Of a DNA stretch of 64,000 bases, positions 54,781 to 62,813 are shown in pieces. Position 1 is the first letter of the stretch; each line of letters opens with the position of its first letter. The DNA lies in assembly GCF_945873775.1 (NCBI RefSeq), contig NZ_CAMCEC010000002.1, positions 1 to 64,000 on the forward strand. Direction: 5' to 3'. A model generated the notes under the pieces. The model did no database searches and was not told where the DNA came from. It was given only the letters and a program-made list of their open reading frames with translations. The position numbers and the translations under genes were made by a program. This DNA is from an uncultured Treponema sp. GTDB taxonomy: Bacteria; Spirochaetota; Spirochaetia; Treponematales; Treponemataceae.

Positions 54781-56508
54781 ATGAAGATTAAAAAAATGCC
54801 TGTGGCTTTATCGGCTTTACTTCTTTCACTGGGGGGGGCAGCTTTTGCAGATGATGCTCCTGTTAAACAGAACGCCTGGTTCGACCTTAAAATGCACAAC
54901 ACAGTTGGCTACAACCTTGAAGAAAAAATCTACGGAATGGAATCAACAGTTGACCAAGCGCAAATCTGGTGGGACTTGTTTCCTGGAGCAAACCGCGGCT
55001 ACAGCTCAGAAAACGACGGATTTTCTGTTTACTTTAGAGTTGAAGACTTGAGATACGTTTTCAAATTCTATGACGAAAAGAAAACTTACCTTGACAGCTA
55101 CAACGGCGGAGACGATTCACAGTCAGGAACTGTAGATTCAAAAAAACAGTCAACAGGATGGGAAGAACGTCCTGGAAACTGGAACGACAAAGCTTCAAAC
55201 TACTTTGACTATTCAAGCATTGTTGCTGGCGTAAAATACAGAAACTGGTTCATGGACTTCTACAACTTCAACTACGAAGACGGAGCTCAGGTTGGATTCA
55301 ACCACGCAAGCTTAAAGTCAATCTTTGACGACTTCCGCAGCGACAAGGCATTTGACACAGACAAGGACAACACTCTTGGCTTCTTGTACTACAACGGAAT
55401 TCAGGACACAAGAAACTTCCTTGACAAAGACACTGGAAGCCTTGGACTTACAGGCGTTATTTCCACAGGAGTTGAATTCGACAATCTTAAAGTTCAGCTT
55501 TCTACAGGAGCGGCAGGTTCTTGGATAAGCTCACAGGATCCAAACCTTGATGGACCAGACGGCTACGGAAGCGCAGACAGTCCTTACACTTCAAGCGCAA
55601 ACATCAAGAGAGGAAAAACTTATCAGAAGCTCAACGAAGGAAACGCCGGAGCAGTTCAGCTCGATGTTATGTTTAAGCCAACAGAGCAGCTTGAGCTTAA
55701 CTTGAGCGGACTTACAACTTTCAACTACAAAAAAGCTTATGAGTCCAGACGCAAAGGTCAAGACAGAAAGAATGAAAATATCAACTTCACAGAACTCAGC
55801 ACAGCAAAAGATATCCGTGCATTCGGCGCAGACATTACTTACAACATTGAAACTTCTAAAGGCGTAATCGCTCCTTATGCTGGAATTGACTACAACTATA
55901 GCGATGGAAGAACAAGAACTTACTACGATGACGGAGTAAGCAAGACAGAAGAGCAGAACAGCCAGTTTGAAGTTGGCGGCGGCTTGGCATGGTATCCACG
56001 CGGTGCAGACGCAAAAGCCGGACACGACTCTCTTGACTTCTGGGGCAGACAGTTCCCAATCGGAGCTTCTGTTGGTGTAAACACAGACAACAACGGAATC
56101 GCAAGCCTTGTAGTTTCAGCATTTGAAACACCTGATGAAAATGCGCTTATTCCAAACCTCGGCGGATTCGTTGAGTTTGAATGGGTAAACTTTGCGGAGC
56201 AGGACGGCGGAGATTCAAGATTCTTTGCAGCAGCCCAGCTTGAATACATGATTAAAACTGTAACAAAGAGCGGACTTTCTGTTGGAATCAAACCTTATGC
56301 GCTTGGACGCTGCATTCAGAGATGCGGTGCAAATCTCCAGAGAACTGGACAGTATACAGTGGACTCAAGACTTGGTCTTGTTATCTATCCTTCTGAAAAG
56401 TTCAATGTTGACTTCCGCTATGAACGTCAGGATCAGCTTTACACAAACAGCACTGACAACGACACTGACAAAGGATGTATCACAGGAACATTCAGCTTTA
56501 GACTTTAG
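54781..56508 (+). CDS. Outer-membrane protein of the mannan locus (G8 tract in signal peptide)
   Basis: A 575-aa predicted outer-membrane beta-barrel. The signal peptide is MKIKKMPVALSALLLSLGGAAFA; the mature chain has many alternating aromatic strands (NYFDYSSIVAGVKYRNWFMD, LEYMIKTVTKSGLSVGIKP) and ends in FSFRL. A role in oligosaccharide passage is inferred from the shared operator with the mannan operon. The Leu-Gly-Gly codons are CTG GGG GGG GCA, a G8 tract (54831-54838) that is in frame. The ATG follows GAGG. A longer frame to 54715 would overlap the promoter. Confidence 0.82.
   Translation: MKIKKMPVALSALLLSLGGAAFADDAPVKQNAWFDLKMHNTVGYNLEEKIYGMESTVDQAQIWWDLFPGANRGYSSENDGFSVYFRVEDLRYVFKFYDEKKTYLDSYNGGDDSQSGTVDSKKQSTGWEERPGNWNDKASNYFDYSSIVAGVKYRNWFMDFYNFNYEDGAQVGFNHASLKSIFDDFRSDKAFDTDKDNTLGFLYYNGIQDTRNFLDKDTGSLGLTGVISTGVEFDNLKVQLSTGAAGSWISSQDPNLDGPDGYGSADSPYTSSANIKRGKTYQKLNEGNAGAVQLDVMFKPTEQLELNLSGLTTFNYKKAYESRRKGQDRKNENINFTELSTAKDIRAFGADITYNIETSKGVIAPYAGIDYNYSDGRTRTYYDDGVSKTEEQNSQFEVGGGLAWYPRGADAKAGHDSLDFWGRQFPIGASVGVNTDNNGIASLVVSAFETPDENALIPNLGGFVEFEWVNFAEQDGGDSRFFAAAQLEYMIKTVTKSGLSVGIKPYALGRCIQRCGANLQRTGQYTVDSRLGLVIYPSEKFNVDFRYERQDQLYTNSTDNDTDKGCITGTFSFRL
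54831..54838. repeat. G8 homopolymer in signal-peptide codons
   Basis: Eight G, 50 nt after the ATG of the outer-membrane protein. The current length keeps the frame; a one-base change would switch the gene off. Confidence 0.75.
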
Positions 56509-56558
56509 AATTTAAGTTTTATTTTAGCCTCCTATTTTAATAAAACTTAACATACACT

Positions 56559-56593
56559 TGCTTCCTTGGAGTTTCCAGGGAAGCATTTTTTTT
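56559..56593 (+). terminator. Intrinsic terminator after the outer-membrane protein gene
   Basis: TGCTTCCTTGGA / TCCAGGGAAGCA with a GTT loop and eight T. Confidence 0.85.
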
Positions 56594-56601
56594 ACTGCGT
56601 T

Positions 56602-56711
56602 TGTCATTATCGGGCTCGACCCGATAATCTGACTGTATATACTACAATCATTTAGCGATTGTTAACCGATTTTCTTTCAGAAACATCGCAGGGGCAAATA
56701 CGGCAACGACA
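56602..56711. repeat. Dispersed TGTCATT hairpin repeat (copy E)
   Basis: TGTCAT at 56602, stem TTATCGGG / CCCGATAA around CTCGA, then a near-palindrome around CTTTCAG and an end ACGGCAACGACA. It lies between the terminator and the lacI promoter. Confidence 0.75.
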
Positions 56712-56737
56712 GTTAATCAGGCTAACAAATTTTTTTC

Positions 56738-56766
56738 TTGCTCCAAGACGGATTTTCCTGTATATT
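56738..56766 (+). promoter_or_regulatory. Promoter of the lacI-type gene
   Basis: TTGCTC (56738-56743), 17-nt spacer, TATATT (56761-56766). The predicted 5' UTR is about 240 nt and contains repeat copy F. Confidence 0.6.
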
Positions 56767-56779
56767 TATAGAAACAAAA

Positions 56780-56793
56780 GGAAAACAGTTTCT
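56780..56793. promoter_or_regulatory. LacI-type operator at lacI (autoregulation)
   Basis: GGAAAACAGTTTCT, differing at two positions from the other two sites, 13 nt downstream of the -10 box. Confidence 0.65.
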
Positions 56794-56872
56794 CTAAATT
56801 TTCCTTAATAAAAAATATTAAGTTAAAATTTGGGTTTATATTTTAATGCCATTGTCGGATTTAAAATTTTTA

Positions 56873-56967
56873 TGTTATTGTCCGGCATGACCAGGCAATC
56901 TTATAACAACAGATTCCTGACCGAGTTTACTGCGTAAACATCGCTGTGTTGTTGCACGGGAATGGCA
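56873..56967. repeat. Dispersed hairpin repeat (copy F) in the lacI leader
   Basis: TGTTATTGTCCGG...CCAGGCAATCT (decayed stem), GTTTAC-TGC-GTAAAC palindrome and a GGAATGGCA end. It shares the block ACAGATTCCTGACCGAG (first bases differ in copy C) with copy C and sits in the 5' UTR of lacI. Confidence 0.7.
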
Positions 56968-57010
56968 CTTGATAAAAGCTCAACATTTAAACTATTACAA
57001 AAAAATGAAT

Positions 57011-57988
57011 ATGAAGTATACGATAAAAGAAATCGCAGAGCTCACAGGCGTTGCAAAAAGCACAGTATCAAAAGCCCTTAACGGACAAAAAGGCGTAAGC
57101 GAAGAAAAGCGAATTGAAATAATGAAGCTCGCCTCAGAATATAACTATATTCCAAATGCGGCGGCAAGAGCGCTTTCACACAACAAGTCCGAGACAATAG
57201 GAATTTTAATTTCCGCGGATTACGAATATACGCTTTCAACTTCCTACTGGATAGAAATAATTTCCGCAGTTTCGTACGAGGCTGAAAAAAACGGCTACAA
57301 CCTTCTTGTCATTACCCAGGACAAAGACGATCCGCTAAAGTCGCTTGAAAACGCAATATTCAAAAAATCAATAGACGGACTTGTAGTTCCTGCCGAATAT
57401 GTCCATGCGGATTTAATCAAGCTTTTAAACACTTCTGGAATTCCGTTTGTCATTCAAGGACGGACTCCGCTTTGCAACCACTACTGCGTTGACGTGCGGA
57501 ACAAAGAAGGCGCGTATCTTCTAACTTCAAGACTGATTGAAAACGGCGGAAAAAACATAGCCTGCATTGCCGGGCCAAAAGAATTTCTTTACAACAAGGA
57601 ACGTGTTGAAGGATTCAAGAGCGCGCTCAAAGAGCAGGGAATAAAAAATCCGCCAGTCGTCCACAGCCCATACACAGAGGAAGAAACCGTAAAAAACATC
57701 AGCGCATTTCTAAAGCAAAATCCAAAGATTGATTCAGTTTTTATAACCGCCGGCGGAGACTTTCTATTCTTTATATTTGACACAATGCGAAAAGCTGGCT
57801 TTAACCTTGACAAAATCGGATTCGCAGTTTTCGATGACTACAAGCCGATTCACTACATCATAAAGCCTGTAGTTTCAGCAAGGCAGCCAATAAAACAAAT
57901 GGGCGCGCAAAACGCAAGAATTCTTCTTCAGCTTATAAACAACGAAGCCCCGCCAAACTCTTCACTGTTTGACATCTCGATTGTGTAA
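57011..57988 (+). CDS. LacI-family transcriptional regulator of the mannan locus
   Basis: A 325-aa regulator: N-terminal LacI helix-turn-helix (MKYTIKEIAELTGVAKSTVSKALNG) with the hinge YIPNAAARALSHNKSETIGIL and a periplasmic-binding-protein-like sugar domain (VVPAEYVHADL, FVIQGRTPLCNHYCVDVRNKEGAYL, AVFDDYKPIHY). It most likely represses the operon, the outer-membrane protein gene and itself through the three matching palindromes. No clear ribosome site; an ATG two codons earlier (57005) is equally possible, while 56969 falls in the repeat. Confidence 0.9.
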   Translation: MKYTIKEIAELTGVAKSTVSKALNGQKGVSEEKRIEIMKLASEYNYIPNAAARALSHNKSETIGILISADYEYTLSTSYWIEIISAVSYEAEKNGYNLLVITQDKDDPLKSLENAIFKKSIDGLVVPAEYVHADLIKLLNTSGIPFVIQGRTPLCNHYCVDVRNKEGAYLLTSRLIENGGKNIACIAGPKEFLYNKERVEGFKSALKEQGIKNPPVVHSPYTEEETVKNISAFLKQNPKIDSVFITAGGDFLFFIFDTMRKAGFNLDKIGFAVFDDYKPIHYIIKPVVSARQPIKQMGAQNARILLQLINNEAPPNSSLFDISIV

Positions 57989-58000
57989 AGGGAAAGGAGA

Positions 58001-58165
58001 ATGTATTCATTCAAGACTGAGAGTATTTTATTTTCCATGAGCAATAAGTTATTCTGCAATGTCCTTGTGCTTATATTGGCAAATCGCAATTTGTCTTTTG
58101 CGGAAGAAAAAATCCTGCTACGGAAAAACCGCACCCTCTCTTTTCCCAGTAAAATTTCCCCTTGA
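58001..58165 (+). CDS. Possible small ORF (54 aa), low confidence
   Basis: An ATG at 58001 just after AAGGGAAAGGAG opens a 54-codon frame with a hydrophobic stretch (LFCNVLVLILA) and an FAEE cleavage-like site. No family is recognised. It may be a short secreted peptide or the remains of one; the spacing of the nearest AGGAG to the ATG is too short to be convincing. Confidence 0.2.
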   Translation: MYSFKTESILFSMSNKLFCNVLVLILANRNLSFAEEKILLRKNRTLSFPSKISP

Positions 58166-58194
58166 TTGAATTTTCATTCTATTAATGGTAGTAT
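58166..58194 (+). promoter_or_regulatory. Promoter of thrA
   Basis: TTGAAT (58166-58171), 17-nt spacer, TAGTAT (58189-58194). An AGGGGA ribosome site precedes the ATG at 58225. No leader peptide rich in Thr/Ile codons was seen in the short leader. Confidence 0.6.
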
Positions 58195-58224
58195 AACGAA
58201 ATATTTTTTAAGCAGGGGATTTTT

Positions 58225-60717
58225 ATGCTTACATTAAAGTTTGGCGGAACAAGCATGGGTTCTGCCCGCCGTATTCTTGACAGCGTGGAAATTATGGTCG
58301 GACGTGCAAAGTCTGACAGAATCAGTGTTGTTGTAAGTGCTGTTGCAGGAGTTTCAAACAAGCTTCAATCTGCCATTGACGGCTGCGCTTCCGGCGGAAC
58401 AGCTGAATCTTTTGTAAGCGAGCTTCGTAGAATTCACGCGGACATTTGCGCAGAAATAAAATCAGCATTGCCAGAATTCAGCACAGAATCTGTAAATGCA
58501 AAAATCGAGCCGCTATTTTCTGAACTTGAAAAACTTCTTGCAGGCCTTACGGTTTTTGGAGAATGTCCGGACACCGTTCACTGCCGCATCATGGGCATGG
58601 GCGAATTAATCTGCGCTCCGATTGTTGAAGCAGTCCTTCTTGCAAAAAAACAGAGCGTTTTACTTTTGGATTCACGCAAATTCATTTATACAACTGGCGA
58701 CCAGAAAGAAGGCGAGCCGGACTATGCTCACTGCGCGGACGCTTTTGCTGACTACAGAGACGGTTCAGCTCCTTTAGCGCAAATTCTTTTGTTCCCAGGA
58801 TTTATCTGCTCCTGGATTTCTGGAACTGGCGCAAAACCTGTAATGGGACTTTTGGGACGCAACGGCTCTGACTTTAGCGCGGCGATTGTTGGCTCTTGTC
58901 TTGGCTCTTCTAAAGTTGAATTCTGGACTGACGTTGACGGAATCTACACAGCAGACCCAAGAGTTGTAAAAGACGCTGTTCTTGTAGACGACATGACTTA
59001 CGAAGAAGCAATGGAGCTTTCATTCTTCGGAAGCAAAGTTCTTCATCCAAAGACATTGGCGCCTCTTGCCGCAAAAGGAATTGAAGCCTGGAGCTTGAAC
59101 TCTCACAATCCTTCTGCGCGCGGAACTAGAATCGGAAAAGGTTCGTTTGAAAACTCCGCAAAGAAAGGTCCTGTCTGCGGAATCTCTTGCCTTAAAGACT
59201 GCGCAATGATTTCTGTAAGCGGCTCTGGAATGAAGGGACGCAAAGGAATGGCGGCGCGGATTTTCTCTGCGGTTAGCAATGCAGGCATTTCAATTCTTTT
59301 GATTACCCAGTCGTCTTCTGAATATACAATTTCATTCTGCGTGCGCAAAGCTTTTGCAAATGAAGTTCAGGATGTTCTTAAATCAGAATTTTCACTTGAG
59401 ATTTCAACAAAACTTATAAATCCTATAAAAGTCCAGGCTGACTGCGCCATCGTTTCAATAATCGGCGACGGCATGAAAGAAAAAAGAGGCGTTGCAGGAA
59501 CTTTCTTTGATTCACTTGCAAGCCGCGATGTAAACATTCTTGCAATTGCGCAAGGCTCAAGCGAACGTTCAATTTCAGCTGTAATAAAAGCTGAAGACGG
59601 CGACATGGCAGTGCGCGTTGTCCACCAGTTCTTCTTTAACACAGTTCAGTCAATTCAGGTTTTTGCATTCGGAGCTGGGACAATCGGCGGAACAATGCTT
59701 GACCAGATTGGCGAGCAGCAGAAAATGCTTTTGGAGCAGGGAATCGACATCCGCGTTATGGCAATTGCAAATATCGATGGAATGATTTTCAATGCGGAAG
59801 GAATTTCTCTTGGCGACTGGAGAGATCAAGTTAAGAAAAACGGAACAAAGACAAACCTTGATGAGATAATCAACTTTGTAAAAGAGACAAAGCCTATCAA
59901 TCCAATTTTTGTTGACTGCACTGCAAGCTATGATTTGCCGGAACGCTATCTTGATATTTTCAAGGCTGGAATGAGCATTGCAACTCCAAACAAGCGCGCA
60001 AATTCAATGAGCATGGATTTCTACAAAAAACTCCGCGACACTGCAAACGAAATGCACGTAAGATTTTTGTACGAAACAAATGTCGGCGCAGGACTTCCAA
60101 TTATTGACACATTGCAGAATCTGTTCAAGTCGGGCGACAAGCTCACAGGCTTCAACGGAATTATGTCCGGCAGCTTGAGCTACATCTTTGGAAAACTTGA
60201 TGAAGGGAAAAAATTCAGCGAAGCCGTCCTTGAAGCAAAGCAGCTGCGCTACACAGAGCCAGATCCGCGCGATGACTTAAAGGGAACTGACGTTGCAAGA
60301 AAAGCTTTAATCATTGCCCGTGAAAGCGGAATGAACATTGAGCTTGAAGACATTGAAATGCGTTCAATTTTCCCGCAAGGATTTTCTCTTGAAGGTTCTG
60401 TGGAAGAATTCCTTGCAAAGCTTCCTGAGCTGGATTCTTACTTTGAAGAAAAAATGGCTTCACTTAGAAAAGACAAAAAAGTTCTTAGAATGGGAGCAAG
60501 CATAAAAGATGGAAAAGTTTCCGTTGGAATGCTTGAAGTCGGGCCAGAAGATCCGCTTTTTGGAGTACGCGGCGGAGAAAACGCATTTGTATTCCACACA
60601 GCGCGCTACACACCAATTCCGCTTACAGTCCGCGGATACGGCGCAGGTGCAGGAGTTACAGCGGCAGGAGTCTTTGGCGACATTCTTAGAACCGTAAGCT
60701 GGAACAGCCACAGTTAA
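58225..60717 (+). CDS. thrA: Bifunctional aspartokinase/homoserine dehydrogenase I
   Basis: An 830-aa fusion of two enzymes of the Thr/Met pathway. The N-terminal aspartokinase has KFGGTSMGS (residues 4-12), GRNGSDFSAAIVG and FWTDVDGIYTADPR. Two ACT units follow (MAARIFSAVSNAGISILLITQSSSEYT, GVAGTFFDSLASRDVNILAIAQGSSE, near 345-450). The homoserine dehydrogenase starts near 481 with FAFGAGTIGGTMLDQI-like dinucleotide binding, then ATPNKRANS, GTMSG-like NGIMSGSLSYIFG and YTEPDPRDDLKGTDVARKALI with catalytic Lys. Matches E. coli ThrA in length (about 820). Product feedback by threonine is likely through the ACT units. Confidence 0.94.
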   Translation: MLTLKFGGTSMGSARRILDSVEIMVGRAKSDRISVVVSAVAGVSNKLQSAIDGCASGGTAESFVSELRRIHADICAEIKSALPEFSTESVNAKIEPLFSELEKLLAGLTVFGECPDTVHCRIMGMGELICAPIVEAVLLAKKQSVLLLDSRKFIYTTGDQKEGEPDYAHCADAFADYRDGSAPLAQILLFPGFICSWISGTGAKPVMGLLGRNGSDFSAAIVGSCLGSSKVEFWTDVDGIYTADPRVVKDAVLVDDMTYEEAMELSFFGSKVLHPKTLAPLAAKGIEAWSLNSHNPSARGTRIGKGSFENSAKKGPVCGISCLKDCAMISVSGSGMKGRKGMAARIFSAVSNAGISILLITQSSSEYTISFCVRKAFANEVQDVLKSEFSLEISTKLINPIKVQADCAIVSIIGDGMKEKRGVAGTFFDSLASRDVNILAIAQGSSERSISAVIKAEDGDMAVRVVHQFFFNTVQSIQVFAFGAGTIGGTMLDQIGEQQKMLLEQGIDIRVMAIANIDGMIFNAEGISLGDWRDQVKKNGTKTNLDEIINFVKETKPINPIFVDCTASYDLPERYLDIFKAGMSIATPNKRANSMSMDFYKKLRDTANEMHVRFLYETNVGAGLPIIDTLQNLFKSGDKLTGFNGIMSGSLSYIFGKLDEGKKFSEAVLEAKQLRYTEPDPRDDLKGTDVARKALIIARESGMNIELEDIEMRSIFPQGFSLEGSVEEFLAKLPELDSYFEEKMASLRKDKKVLRMGASIKDGKVSVGMLEVGPEDPLFGVRGGENAFVFHTARYTPIPLTVRGYGAGAGVTAAGVFGDILRTVSWNSHS

Positions 60718-60750
60718 TTTTCGCTGCAATACAGGCACCAAATTCAAGAT

Positions 60751-60787
60751 GCCATTGCTGGAATAAAACCGGCAGTGGCTTTTTTTT
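60751..60787 (+). terminator. Intrinsic terminator after thrA
   Basis: GCCATTGCTGG / CCGGCAGTGGC, 11 pairs, loop AATAAAA, then a run of eight T. Confidence 0.85.
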
Positions 60788-60802
60788 ATACAAAAGCAGG
60801 AA

Positions 60803-60831
60803 TTGAAAAATTCAACTGTTTGTGCTAGATT
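60803..60831 (+). promoter_or_regulatory. Promoter next to the DAHPS-PDT gene
   Basis: TTGAAA (60803-60808), 17-nt spacer, TAGATT (60826-60831), 8 nt to the ATG at 60840. No ribosome site. Confidence 0.65.
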
Positions 60832-60839
60832 TTCTTGAA

Positions 60840-62780
60840 ATGGTTATTGTATTAAAGAAAGATTCAACTGAAGAACAGAAAGAACACATCTGCCAGTTTC
60901 TAAAAGAAAAAAATTTCAAGCTTAACGAAATCGTCGGAGAAGAAGACACCGTTATTGCAGCCGTAGGAAAAGTTTCTATGGATGTAAGAGAAGTTGAGCT
61001 TCTGCCGGGCGTAAACAATGTCATTCCAATCAGCAAGCCGTTCAAACTTGCAAGCCGGGAATTTAAAAAAGAAAACACAATAATTGAAGTTCCAAACAAT
61101 CGCGGACAAATAATAAGAATAGGCGGACAGCACGTTGTTTCCATTGCAGGACCTTGCGCCGTTGAAAGCCGTGAGCAGATGATGGAAATTGCAGCTGCAG
61201 TTGCTTCCAGTGGAGCAGTCATGCTCAGAGGCGGAGCATACAAGCCGCGTTCGTCCCCATACAGTTTTCAGGGATTGGGCGAAGAAGGATTAAAATACCT
61301 AAAAGAAGCTGGAGAAAAATTCGGACTTCCTATTGTTACAGAAATAGTTTCTGAATCTCTTATTCCGCTGATGAAAGGCTATGTTGATGTTTATCAGATT
61401 GGCGCGCGCAATATGCAGAACTTTGATCTTCTAAAAAAAGTTGGAGCAATCGGCAAGCCTGTAATTTTAAAGCGCAGCTACACCGCAACATTGGAAGAGC
61501 TTTTGATGTCCGCGGAATATTTGCTTTCAAGCGGAACAGACAGCGTAATTTTATGCGAGCGCGGAATAAGAACATTTGAGCACGCAACACGCAACACACT
61601 GGACATTTCCGCAGTGCCAGTTTTGCGTTCTCTAACTCACCTTCCGATTATTGTAGACCCAAGCCATGCCGTTGGAATCCGCGACAAAGTTCCTTCCATG
61701 GGACTTGCTTCCATTGCGGCAGGAGCAGACGGAATAATTGTAGAAGTTCACAATCATCCTGAAAAAGCAATGAGCGACGGAGCGCAGTCCATGCTTCCTG
61801 CCCAGTTCGACAAAATGATGCATGATATTGAAGCACTTGCTCCAGTAATCGGAAAATCAGTTGCACACATCCGTGAAGAAAATTCTTCTGTTGTGCATTC
61901 CGAGCAAAAAAATTCAAGCGGAAAAATTGTCTGCGTTTACAGCGGAAAAAGAGGCGCTTATGCGGAACAGGCAATTTCACGCTACTTTGATTCGCATGAT
62001 GTTGAAGCCGTTGCAGTCGATTCATTTGAAGAAATTTTCCAAAGCGTTGTGGACGGAAAAGCCGACTACGGAATGGTTCCAATTGAAAACAGCCTTGCAG
62101 GAAGCGTGTTCCAAAACTACGACAACTTCAGCAGATTTGAAGACGTAAGCATAGCCGGAGCTGTAACATTAAATATCCGCCACGCTTTGCTTGGAATAAA
62201 AGGCGCAACAATTGCTGACATAAAAAATGTCTACTCACATCCGCAGGCATTAAGCCAGTGCAAGAAATTTTTGGACAACCACAAAAACTGGAATTTCATA
62301 GACGCAGTTTCCACAGCAACCGCAGCTCAGTTTGTAGCGGAAAAGAATTCAAAGGAAAATGCCGCAATCGCAAGTTCACTCAACGCATCTCTTTACAAGC
62401 TTGAAATTCTTGCGGAAGATATTGAAAATGATCCGGGAAATTTTACGCGCTTTGTTGTAATTCAGGCAAACCACACTGCAAAGCCAACTGGAGCAAAAGA
62501 AGCAAATGTTCCTGCAAACATGGCAAGCTTTATCTTCAAGACAAAAAATGAGCCGGGAGCTTTGTACAACGTGCTTGGAGTTTTCAACGACTGCGGACTG
62601 AACATGACACGCCTTGAATCCCGCCCGATTGCAGGACAGCCGTGGAGATACTGGTTCTATGCGGACGCTGAAATCAAAAATCAAAATGCGGCGGAATATG
62701 TAAAATCATTAATGGAAAAACTTTCAGATAAAGTTGAAGAAATTCGGCTTCTTGGAATTTACTCTGAATTAGGAAAATAA
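60840..62780 (+). CDS. DAHP synthase-prephenate dehydratase fusion
   Basis: A 646-aa fusion of the first enzyme of the shikimate pathway and the first enzyme specific to phenylalanine. Residues 1-70: a ferredoxin-like regulatory domain as in AroF of Thermotoga type. Residues about 85-340: type I-beta DAHP synthase with GPCAVES (104-110), KPRSSPYSFQG (135-145), KRSYTAT and DPSHAVG. Residues about 360-545: prephenate dehydratase with VYSGKRGAYAEQA, the PIENSLAGSV block and TRF (536-538). Residues 560-640: ACT domain with ESRP (593-596) for Phe binding. No chorismate mutase is attached. The ATG at 60840 is 8 nt after the -10. DAHP synthase would thus come under Phe control through the ACT domain (inference). 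Confidence 0.92.
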   Translation: MVIVLKKDSTEEQKEHICQFLKEKNFKLNEIVGEEDTVIAAVGKVSMDVREVELLPGVNNVIPISKPFKLASREFKKENTIIEVPNNRGQIIRIGGQHVVSIAGPCAVESREQMMEIAAAVASSGAVMLRGGAYKPRSSPYSFQGLGEEGLKYLKEAGEKFGLPIVTEIVSESLIPLMKGYVDVYQIGARNMQNFDLLKKVGAIGKPVILKRSYTATLEELLMSAEYLLSSGTDSVILCERGIRTFEHATRNTLDISAVPVLRSLTHLPIIVDPSHAVGIRDKVPSMGLASIAAGADGIIVEVHNHPEKAMSDGAQSMLPAQFDKMMHDIEALAPVIGKSVAHIREENSSVVHSEQKNSSGKIVCVYSGKRGAYAEQAISRYFDSHDVEAVAVDSFEEIFQSVVDGKADYGMVPIENSLAGSVFQNYDNFSRFEDVSIAGAVTLNIRHALLGIKGATIADIKNVYSHPQALSQCKKFLDNHKNWNFIDAVSTATAAQFVAEKNSKENAAIASSLNASLYKLEILAEDIENDPGNFTRFVVIQANHTAKPTGAKEANVPANMASFIFKTKNEPGALYNVLGVFNDCGLNMTRLESRPIAGQPWRYWFYADAEIKNQNAAEYVKSLMEKLSDKVEEIRLLGIYSELGK

Positions 62781-62813
62781 CATTTCCTCATTGACTTTTT
62801 ATAGGAGTTTAAA

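Noticed and set aside
55591-56025. Open frame of 144 codons opposite the outer-membrane protein
   Set aside because: Composition is that of an antisense shadow; the + strand gene has signal peptide, ribosome site and barrel pattern.
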